This document shows, piece by piece, positions 36,363 to 43,262 of a stretch of 64,000 nt of DNA. The first letter of the stretch is position 1; the number at the start of each line of letters is the position of its first letter. Position numbers and translations under genes: made by a program. Under the pieces are notes generated by a model. That model ran no database searches. It had not been told where the DNA came from and saw only the letters and a list, made by a program, of their open reading frames with translations. The stretch is from CAVUCH01 sp963739995 (GTDB lineage Bacteria > Acidobacteriota > Vicinamibacteria > Vicinamibacterales > JAENWD01), in NCBI GenBank assembly GCA_963739995.1, contig CAVUCH010000004.1, positions 434,001 to 498,000 of the forward strand, in the 5' to 3' direction.

Positions 36363-37514
36363 ATGGACACGCTCACCCATGTCGCCGCTGGCGTTTCTAT
36401 CGGCTGGGTTCTGCCACAACGCTGGGCGGGGCCTCGCGCGGCCCCGTTCGTAGTAGCAGGCGCGCTGCTGCCGGATGCGGATATATTCATTGAGCCCTTC
36501 TTCGATCCACGATCTGGCTTTGCCCACCGCGGCTTTACCCACTCGCTGTTTGGAGTCGCCGTATTGACACCGCTGGCCGCGCTCGTTGCGTTGCGGCTCA
36601 GCGAAGAGAAGAGGTATGCGCGTCTCGTGGCACTGATCGTGATAGGGATGCTCTCGCACGTCCTGTTAGATCTCCCGACGCCGATGGGCGCTGTAGCCTT
36701 TTACCCTTTTTCTCGCAAGCATGTGCACCTGGATTTCTTGGGTTACTTTGATTGGACTCTGGTTGTTTTAGCCCTCTTTGTGCTTCTCGCGGCTTGGACA
36801 TACGCCAATCGAGATGCGGCCGTCCGTCGTGGACTCCTGGCCGCGGTATTGCTGTCTTCTTTGAGCTGGTGGCTTTATTCTGAATGGCCGACGCTGGCCT
36901 TCTCCTTTGCTGCCACAGTGGAGGAAGCAACCGAAGCGCCGCTCCGCACGGTCTACCCATTAGTTGTCGGCGGAATACTGCTAAGCCTGTTCACCGCGTT
37001 TGCGCGGGAAGGGTGGGGCTTTCGGCAGGATCGGGCAGTCTTCGGCCGCATCGGGATTGGCGCATTCGCCATTTATCTCGCCTTGTGTGTGACTACCCAG
37101 GGAATCGTACTTAGGCGGACACAGCAGTTCACGCGAGAGCGAGGCATTGTTGTATGGAGGCTGGCCGCAAGTCGGATGGGGTACTCATCCCTCGTGGGGC
37201 CTCTCCGTTGGACTGGGTTGATACTTGCTCCAGAAGGGGTCTACCTAGCGCAAGTGAGTCCGTTCGGTGATCGAAGCCCGACGGTCACCCTATTTCCGAG
37301 CGCTACTGAAAATTCATTCGTCGCGAGGTCACGATCGATTCCAGAGGTGCAGCGGTTCATGTCGGAAGCGCGGTTTCCCGTGACCCGCTACCGTGGGGAG
37401 AAGGGCCAGCATACTGTCGAATATCAAGAATATGGCCTCTCGTGGAAGCCCCTGCTCCGCGTGGCACTGAATGAGCGGCACGAAGTGCTCGCCGTCGGTT
37501 CGATCGGACACTAG
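36363..37514 (+). CDS. YdjM/DUF457-type membrane-bound metal-dependent hydrolase
   Basis: This is a 383-residue polytopic membrane protein. The N-terminal block MDTLTHVAAGVSIGW, then LLPDADIF and HRGFTHSLFG, carries the conserved His/Asp motifs of the LexA-regulated, membrane-bound hydrolase family (YdjM). SHVLLDLPTPMG is a further motif. Five to six transmembrane helices are visible between residues 30 and 230, followed by a soluble C-terminal domain of about 140 residues. Biochemical activity in the family is poorly defined. GC content is lower than in region 1, consistent with acquired DNA. Confidence 0.85.
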   Translation: MDTLTHVAAGVSIGWVLPQRWAGPRAAPFVVAGALLPDADIFIEPFFDPRSGFAHRGFTHSLFGVAVLTPLAALVALRLSEEKRYARLVALIVIGMLSHVLLDLPTPMGAVAFYPFSRKHVHLDFLGYFDWTLVVLALFVLLAAWTYANRDAAVRRGLLAAVLLSSLSWWLYSEWPTLAFSFAATVEEATEAPLRTVYPLVVGGILLSLFTAFAREGWGFRQDRAVFGRIGIGAFAIYLALCVTTQGIVLRRTQQFTRERGIVVWRLAASRMGYSSLVGPLRWTGLILAPEGVYLAQVSPFGDRSPTVTLFPSATENSFVARSRSIPEVQRFMSEARFPVTRYRGEKGQHTVEYQEYGLSWKPLLRVALNERHEVLAVGSIGH

Positions 37515-37993
37515 GTAATCTGGATCAAGAGCGTCGGGCAACGACGGCGTGGCGCGGCCTGTGAAAGACAGCGAGACAATGTGCGCCAAGACATCGCGCT
37601 GGCTCGGATTGAACTGAAGGATGCGAGGCTCGCGATCGAGGTCCGCGCTGCGACGACGCGTCACGTCGTCACGGTTGGCAAGGTGCTGCGGTGGACGGAC
37701 GGAGCGGCGACGAGTCCTGCGGAGCGGCTGAAAAGGGATCGGGTGCAGACGATGCTGGGAAACAAGGGGAACAGGTGCGCGGACATCGGTGGACTCTCGC
37801 GATTCGACGCGTCAATCGTGACCCCATTCTGAACCGCGCACGCCGCACCACGGCAATCTCATCAGTGGCTGATTTGGCTGACACATGGGAGTGGACAGCG
37901 GTTGTCAGCGGTTGAGGAGAGTCGCTGATTTGCGCAGAAAAATCCGGAGCGGCCGTCACTGGTTGCCCCCGGTTGCCTCGTTGCCCTTACCTC
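37515..37993. other. Gap with dispersed repeat copy before the third tRNA fragment
   Basis: Bases 37670-37741 match 49687-49758 at 65 of 72 positions. The segment may be a fragment of a decayed gene, because both copies keep the reading VTVGxxLRWTxGAATSPAER. TGCCCCCGGTTGCCTC at 37964-37979 repeats the flank of the second tRNA copy. No intact gene. Confidence 0.55.
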
Positions 37994-38035
37994 CTAAGCC
38001 GAGGGTCGCAGGTTCGAGTCCTGCCGGGCGCGCCA
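37994..38035 (+). repeat. Third tRNA-Arg 3' fragment (attachment scar)
   Basis: This is a 42-bp perfect copy of the tRNA end (CTAAGCCGAGGG... through CCA). The three bases before it differ slightly from the other copies (CTC rather than CTT). It closes the second island. The sequence after it resembles that after 26564, suggesting yet another element end. Confidence 0.9.
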
Positions 38036-38514
38036 AATGTTTTCGGATTATTTAGGAAACTCGAACTCTTCTCCCCCGTCGGAATCCGTCTCGGCCTGTC
38101 AGACCTCGTCAGTTTCAGCGTGGCACCAGGCGTGGCGGGCACGAAAAGCGTGGCACGCAGCGTGGTGAACAGAGGTCTGAATCGCCAACGGGACTTCTAC
38201 GTCTGAATCATGGTTCGCTGCGGGCCGATACGCATCCTGGTAGCTGTGGTTCGTTCAGATCGGGCTTCGCCTGGATGTCGTGAATCGCCGCGCGACACGC
38301 GCGCCGCAGCGATAGGTGGTCAGCCGCGTTAAGATTGCGGCAGGCTAAGCAGAGCCGATCCGGCTCATAACTGTAGGGCGGGTGTAGCTGCGCCGATTCG
38401 ACTGCTCAAGAGCGGATCTGATATTGTGCCGCGCGATTGGGCCACTCGGCGTCCCTAGTCGTGGGACTCCAAAATGGAAATGCCGGATTCAACCTGATCC
38501 GAAGGAGCAAGCAA
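38036..38514. other. Gap of about 480 bp with element-end similarity
   Basis: The first 130 bp repeat the GCGTGGCA-rich pattern that follows 26564. No supported gene is seen in the rest. Confidence 0.45.
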
Positions 38515-39021
38515 ATGAAATCTCGTCTGCTGTTCGTTGCACAGCTTGCTGTTGCCGTCATGATGACCGCGAGCACGGCGCTCGCTGCACCGACCTCCAA
38601 AGCGACGCCCCTCAAGGGTAGCTGGGACTCGTCCGAAATCCCGACGTTTGTCCCGGCCCCGCCTCCCGACGCCGTCACAATGTACGTGGACGGCGATGCC
38701 TCGGCAAACGCCACGCATCTCGGCAAGTACATCGCCAAGTTCGAGGCGACAGTTAACCTCGCATGCGGCTGCTCGGTGGGTGACACCGTTCACTTCATCG
38801 CGGCGAATGGCGACAGCCTGTACGGTGTGGGAGCCGGATCTGGCGTCCCTTCTGACACGCCGGGCTACACTCTGGTCACGCAGTTCTATGCCATAACGGG
38901 CGGCACGGGCCGGTTCGCCGGCGCCACCGGCAACTTCACCGTGACACGGCTGGCCAACAACGCTACGGGGGTCAGCAAGGGATCATTCGACGGAACGATC
39001 GTGCTGGCGCCTGACAAGTAA
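38515..39021 (+). CDS. Exported protein with GGTGRFAGATG motif
   Basis: This is a 168-residue protein. A signal peptide (residues 1-25, LAVAVMMTASTALAAP) precedes an all-beta domain ending with FYAITGGTGRFAGATGNFTV and GSFDGTIVLAPDK. The GGTGRFxGAtG motif recurs in small exported beta-barrel-like proteins of soil bacteria; their function is unknown. One Cys pair (LACGCSVG) may be a redox or metal site. AAGGAG lies 7 bases before the ATG, which is why the start at 38515 was chosen over 38437. Confidence 0.72.
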   Translation: MKSRLLFVAQLAVAVMMTASTALAAPTSKATPLKGSWDSSEIPTFVPAPPPDAVTMYVDGDASANATHLGKYIAKFEATVNLACGCSVGDTVHFIAANGDSLYGVGAGSGVPSDTPGYTLVTQFYAITGGTGRFAGATGNFTVTRLANNATGVSKGSFDGTIVLAPDK

Positions 39022-39184
39022 TCACCTCGAGCATTTGACGCAGGCGTGGTTCGAGGGGCCGGTGAAAAGCGGTGCCTTCGAGGGGCGCATCGCGGTCTCC
39101 GCGTACGCGGGCAGCGGCGCCATTAACTTTCGACGATTACGCAAGGTCCACGATCCCGATCGGGACGTTACCGATGCCGGCGTT

Positions 39185-39356
39185 CAACACGGCTGTAGGC
39201 GCTGCCATCCAAATCACCCGATTTGACAGCCCCGCTGACCGTATCTGGGCTGATGACCTCAATCTCGCGGAGCCGTCGGTCTCCGGAACCAGAATGATGC
39301 TGCCCGTCGCTCAGGCGACCGGCAGCATCTGGATGCTCGACAACGTGGACAAGTGA
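39185..39356 (+). pseudogene. PD40 kinase C-terminal remnant
   Basis: The frame ending at 39356 reads IQITRFDSPADRIWADDL then ATGSIWMLDNVDK, matching the end of the kinase at 45845 (SLTHFDTPG, VTGNLWMLDNVDK). Nothing kinase-like precedes it, so it is a 3' fragment. The junction with the next ATG (TGATG) is shared with 45845. Confidence 0.7.
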
Positions 39357-39486
39357 TGGCGTTGCAGGCCGGTGCACGGCTCGGCCCGTATGAGGTCCTC
39401 TCGCTGATCGGGGCCGGGGGGATGGGCGAGGTGTATCAGGCCCGCGATACGCGCCTCGACCGCAGAGTCGCAGTGAAGGTGCTCAC
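39356..39486 (+). pseudogene. Ser/Thr kinase N-terminal remnant
   Basis: ATG at 39356 begins a kinase N-terminus: ARLGPYEVLSLIGAGGMGEV, then YQARDTRLDRRVAVKVL, nearly identical to the kinase starting at 45845. Similarity ends after the Lys strand, and a stop follows at 39565. Catalytic parts are missing. Confidence 0.75.
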
Positions 39487-39559
39487 ACCGGAGGGGCTCG
39501 AGCGCGTCGGGGACGAGAGCAGCTGCACCTTCCTGCTCAATTGGCGCGAGGCCAGCTCC

Positions 39560-39717
39560 CAATAGGGGCAGATTGAGCAGCTCGCCCAACCTCGCGGCGA
39601 GGGCCAGCGCGGCGATGATGAGCCGTTGCAGGTGTGGCGAGGCCGCCTTCAAGAGGCGCTCCTCTTCGTCATCCGTCAGCCGACGACGACGTGAAGTTTC
39701 ACGATCCTGCTTGAGTT
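39560..39717 (-). pseudogene. Tyrosine recombinase fragment
   Basis: The minus-strand reading RRRRLTDDEEERLLKAASPH then LQRLIIAALALAARLGELLN is the start of a phage-integrase catalytic domain; the usual tGxRrgEll catalytic Arg is kept as AARLGELL. Both ends are missing. It lies between two kinase fragments, indicating recombination there. Confidence 0.6.
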
Positions 39718-39723
39718 CACTGC

Positions 39724-39900
39724 TTACATGTCGCCCGAGCAGGCACGCGGGCAGGAAGTGGATGCGCGGACAGACATCCGGTCGCTCGGTGTGATGCTCT
39801 ACGAAATGACCGCCGGGCGCTCGCCGTTTGCAGGGCCGACCGGCACAGACATGCTCGCGGCGATTCTGGAGCGGGAACCCACACCACTAGCGCGGTTCCG
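39724..39900 (+). pseudogene. Ser/Thr kinase internal remnant
   Basis: YMSPEQARGQEVDARTDIRS, LGVMLYEMTAGRSPFAGP then TGTDMLAAILEREPTPLARF is kinase subdomains VIII-X, closest to the kinase at 45845-48666 (GPSGTDVLAAILQNEPAPLARF). Similarity ends just before the deaminase gene. Confidence 0.75.
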
Positions 39901-39956
39901 CAACCAAGTCCTTGGCGTGAAGCGACGGCGGTCCGTGCAGCCGTGCGGAGGTCGAA

Positions 39957-40667
39957 ATGAAACAATCGCGTCGACGATTGCTGAAGGGGGCGGGCCTGAT
40001 ATGCCTGGGGCTGTCCTCCAGACAAGCGAGCGCTCAAGCCAAAAACCAGGGAGGCCGTCGTGACTCTCTGGTCCCCCGACAGTCGATCTGCAGGTGGCCG
40101 CCGGGGCAGAGCCCAGAAATTTCTGACGTGCCACTGACGACGGCTGAAATCAATCAACATGCTGAGTTCGTGCGCGCAGCGATTGGCCTGTCAGCCGCCG
40201 CTGAAAAACACTGCAATCATCCCTTCGGCGCAGTCCTGGTGCTGCCACAGGCAACCGGCAAGGGAAGAATAGTGATGAGGGCCGAGAATCGGGTTTTTAC
40301 CGACAACGATCCGACTCAACATGCCGAATATCGGCTCGTCAGCGATGCCAGCAAGAGTCAGCATTTGAGCCGCGAACAACTCCGTCAGTGCACGCTCTAC
40401 ACCAGTGCTGAACCGTGTGCCATGTGTTGTGGGGCGATGTTTTGGGCGGGTGTACGCAAAGTTGTATACGCCGCACCTCACGATACCTTCGGTGGTGCGA
40501 CCTTTCGCGTTCCCAGTCGCGAAGTGTTCAAGTACGCGCAAGACGGCAATGACGTTACGGTGATTGGCCCGATCCTGGCCGAAGAGTCGATTCCCATCGT
40601 CAAAACCTATTTCGAGAAGAAAGTCGTCGAGGAAGCCAACCGCTGTCGTATTGCTCACCAAATCTGA
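39957..40667 (+). CDS. Nucleoside/cytidine deaminase-family protein with Tat signal
   Basis: This is a 236-residue protein. The N-terminus KQSRRRLLKGAGLICLGLSS is a twin-arginine leader. The deaminase domain has the zinc signature HAEY (about residue 122) and PCAMCCGAMFW (about 151-161), as in guanine, cytidine and tRNA-adenosine deaminases. Those enzymes are normally cytoplasmic. An exported, cofactor-loaded form would act on nucleosides or bases outside the cytoplasm, in a scavenging or effector role (inference). The start codon overlaps the end of the kinase remnant and the ribosome-binding site is weak, so the leader might be a fused fragment. The core domain is intact. Confidence 0.85.
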   Translation: MKQSRRRLLKGAGLICLGLSSRQASAQAKNQGGRRDSLVPRQSICRWPPGQSPEISDVPLTTAEINQHAEFVRAAIGLSAAAEKHCNHPFGAVLVLPQATGKGRIVMRAENRVFTDNDPTQHAEYRLVSDASKSQHLSREQLRQCTLYTSAEPCAMCCGAMFWAGVRKVVYAAPHDTFGGATFRVPSREVFKYAQDGNDVTVIGPILAEESIPIVKTYFEKKVVEEANRCRIAHQI

Positions 40668-40974
40668 GACACGTTCAAACCGCACCAGGAGGGTGCTGGC
40701 ACTTAACGGCAGCAGCGCGGAGCGAGGGCGGGAGCGCCGCGTCGGAGATCATGATTGTGATCACGACGGCCGATGGCGCAAGGTCCATCGCTTGGGGCGG
40801 GGCTCACTGCGGATGGGCTCGTGACGATGACGTGCGTTCAGCGACGTACGTCTCGGCGGCAACCGTACCCGGCCGCCTGCGGGGCGCAAGGCAGAACGCA
40901 GGGATTGGTCGGTTGGGCCGCTCGGCCGTTCCTCGGTCAAGGGTTCCGGCCGCTCATCCCGCCCGCCGTAACCC
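40668..40974. other. Gap of about 300 bp
   Basis: High-GC spacer between convergent genes. No gene, strong hairpin or repeat seen. Confidence 0.5.
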
Positions 40975-41466
40975 TTACGGAGCCGGTGTCGGCATCGCAG
41001 TCGGCGGCGTGTCGCTGTTGTAGATGGCGTACGCGACCTTCCACGCGCCGCCGGTCCGCTTCATCACGACCGTGTACTTGCCAGCGTCATTCATGGGATG
41101 CTGCCCATCGGTGAGCGTCTGGCGGTACGTCCCCACCTCATAGCCGATATCACCGGACGCGTTGCTCTCGATCTTCGTCAGTGCGAACGACTGCAACTTG
41201 GCGCTGCCGCCGAACTGCTTGGTGTAGTACTGCTCGATGGCCGCTCTCCCCTTCACCATCGGTTGGTTCGGCGGCATCTCGACCGCATCCTCGGTGTACA
41301 GCGCCGCAATGGCCTTTGCGTCAGCGGCCAGAGAGGCTTTGACGTACGCGTCACTGACTTTCGCGATATCAGCCCCTGCGGCCGGGGACTGCGCCTTCGG
41401 TGTCTGGTAGGCCAAGGCCACGCACACGAGTACGACCAGCACGAACGGTCCGTGAGGCTTCTGCAT
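40975..41466 (-). CDS. Exported SnoaL/DUF4440-like protein
   Basis: This is a 163-residue protein. A signal peptide (LVVLVCVALAYQTPKAQ) precedes a single NTF2-like cone: VSDAYVKASLAADAKAIAAL, YTEDAVEMPPNQPMVKGRAA, IEQYYTKQF and TGGAWKVAYAIYNSD. These fit the DUF4440/SnoaL group of small ligand-binding or enzymatic domains. A C-terminal Pro/Thr tail follows. AAGGAG lies 8 bases before the ATG. Function and ligand unknown. Confidence 0.85.
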   Translation of the reverse strand: MQKPHGPFVLVVLVCVALAYQTPKAQSPAAGADIAKVSDAYVKASLAADAKAIAALYTEDAVEMPPNQPMVKGRAAIEQYYTKQFGGSAKLQSFALTKIESNASGDIGYEVGTYRQTLTDGQHPMNDAGKYTVVMKRTGGAWKVAYAIYNSDTPPTAMPTPAP

Positions 41467-41905
41467 GACTGTGCTCCTTCAAGAGGTGGAAGTCGAACGG
41501 GCAGATTCTACAACCGGCAGGTGGCAGTATAGTTCAGGTTCTCGCCGCAGGCGTTCAGCCCGGAGAGGCATGCCGTCGTTGCGCGCTTTGCGTTTGCAAG
41601 ATTTCGCAAGCGGTTCCGGAACAGGGGTCCACGACTGGCGGCGAACGGCCCATGGGCGGGACAGCCGACCCCGTTTTCAGCAGTGTGTGATCAGACCGCG
41701 CGGTATTCTTGCGAACCGCAAGGACATCTACGACTCCACGCCATTCTCCTCCACCCGTACCCCGAAATGAGACGAATCGCCAGCGGTTTCGCCACCCGCG
41801 CCGAGAGCGCCCGGAAAAGTATCTCGGTCCATCGATCCGTGTTCGCCGCCTTCCCCCATGTCATTGTTTTCATGGAGCTTCATCCCGCAATCGCTATCCC
41901 TCGAA
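41467..41905. other. Gap left of the insertion sequence
   Basis: No supported coding sequence. The last four bases (CGAA, 41902-41905) repeat right of the insertion sequence and are the probable target duplication. Confidence 0.5.
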
Positions 41906-43181
41906 GAAGTCGCTGAAAAACCGTCCATGACGAGCATCGAGACGCTGACGGACTTGAGTCGTCGGGTCACCATGCGTCCGCAGCATTGCGCCTGTGGTCC
42001 TCGCGCAGCCCGTGGACTCACGCATGCAGACACGTCGCCCTCATCAGGCCGCCTTGGGCAGCAGCTTCGGCAACCGGATCAGATTGAAGGCGGCGCTTGC
42101 GAAGACAAACAGCCAGTCGACCTTGGGCAGCCCGCGCAGTTTTACCTTGCGCATCCACGCGATGGTCTTCAGCCAGCCGAACGCCGGTTCGATGCGCGGG
42201 CGGGCGTGCTGACTCTTGGCGTAGCCGTCATGACGCGTCGTGCGCCCGTCAATCGCGCTGCCGCCCGGTCGCGTGGCATTCTGCGTGACGTGGGGCGTCG
42301 TGTGCAGCTCGCGCATCAACCCCACGAAATCGCCCACGTCGTACGCCTTGTCGGCGCCGACCGTCCGCCGCCGCCCTGGCGCGCGCTGCCACTGCGCCGA
42401 CACCAGCAGCGTCGCCGCTTCCCGTTCGGCGTAGCCGTCCGCGACCGTCGCCATCGCATCGGCGATGAGGCCGTGACGGTTCTCGATCAGCAGGTGGCCG
42501 AGATAGGCCAACCGCGATTCGGCCCCGTTCGACTTGCGATACAACCGCGCGTCCGGGTCGGTCGTCGAGGCATGCGTGGCGTTCTTCCGCGCCTGCCCGC
42601 GAAAGTCGCGCCCGTCGCCGTCGGAGCCGCCGTCTTTCCGCTGAAAACTCTTCTGGCTCGCCCACGCCTCGATCAAGGTGCCATCGACCGTAAAGTGCTC
42701 GTCCGACATCAGGTCCTGCGCCCGGTCCACGACGCGGCGGAAGAAGCTGCGCGCGATCGCCTGATTCAGCAGCCGATCGCGGTTCTTGCTGAAGACCGTC
42801 GGCGCCCAAATCGGCTCGTCCATGTCCATCCCGACGAACCACCGGAAGAGCAGGTTGTAATCCAACTGCTCCATCAGCAGGCGCTCGCTGCGGATCGAGT
42901 AGAAGATTTGCAGCAACTGCGCCCGCAGCAAGCGCTCCGGCGGAATCGACGGGCGCCCGACGCGAGCATACAGGCCGTCAAATTCGCGCGACATGTCCCG
43001 CAGGACCTCGTCGACCAGCGCTCGGATGGCACGCAACGGGTGGTCGGCTGGCACGCGCTGCTCCGCCGACACGTAACTGAACATCGCATCGGGCTGACGA
43101 TCGTCTCCTCGCATGCGCGCCATAGTAGTACGCGACCGACGATCTGTCGATCCCTAAAACGAGGGGTTTTTCAGCAAGCTC
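41906..43181 (-). mobile_element. IS5-type insertion sequence (about 1.28 kb)
   Basis: It contains one transposase gene. Imperfect 17-bp terminal inverted repeats (14 of 17 matches) lie at 41906-41922 and 43165-43181, both containing GCTGAAAAACC. Four-base direct repeats CGAA flank it (41902-41905 and 43182-43185). Length and layout fit the IS5 superfamily. Confidence 0.75.
42044..43123 (-). CDS. IS5-family DDE transposase
   Basis: This 359-residue transposase starts with an N-terminal region typical of the IS5/IS1182 relatives (FSYVSAEQRVPADHPLRAIR, RPSIPPERLLRAQLLQ). The DDE core includes DEHFTVDGTLIEAWAS (first Asp), VGADKAYDVGDFV (second Asp) and the R-rich RPRIEPAFGWLKTIAW region (Glu). 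The gene is intact, so the element could be active. It transposes by cut-and-paste of the DNA between the inverted repeats at 41906 and 43181. ATG at 43114 is an alternative start. Confidence 0.92.
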   Translation of the reverse strand: MARMRGDDRQPDAMFSYVSAEQRVPADHPLRAIRALVDEVLRDMSREFDGLYARVGRPSIPPERLLRAQLLQIFYSIRSERLLMEQLDYNLLFRWFVGMDMDEPIWAPTVFSKNRDRLLNQAIARSFFRRVVDRAQDLMSDEHFTVDGTLIEAWASQKSFQRKDGGSDGDGRDFRGQARKNATHASTTDPDARLYRKSNGAESRLAYLGHLLIENRHGLIADAMATVADGYAEREAATLLVSAQWQRAPGRRRTVGADKAYDVGDFVGLMRELHTTPHVTQNATRPGGSAIDGRTTRHDGYAKSQHARPRIEPAFGWLKTIAWMRKVKLRGLPKVDWLFVFASAAFNLIRLPKLLPKAA

Positions 43182-43262
43182 CGAAACGTGTAGAGCACCC
43201 CACGTTCGTCAGCGTGCCCGAAAGATGCCGCACCATATGACACGACACGAGGCCCAACGTGT

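Larger units (their letters stand above)
26565..38035. mobile_element. Probable second tandem island (about 11.5 kb)
   Basis: It is bounded by truncated tRNA-Arg ends (26516-26564 and 37994-38035). The 160 bp after each copy are alike, with TTTTCG followed by CAGACC..CGTCAGTTTC and repeated GCGTGGCA motifs. The flank before each copy shares 16 bp. No intact integrase lies inside. It may be a decayed element, or DNA trapped between successive insertions. Confidence 0.55.

Noticed and set aside
41858..43240. A 460-residue plus-strand frame over the insertion sequence
   Set aside because: It is the antisense of the IS5 transposase and crosses the IS ends.
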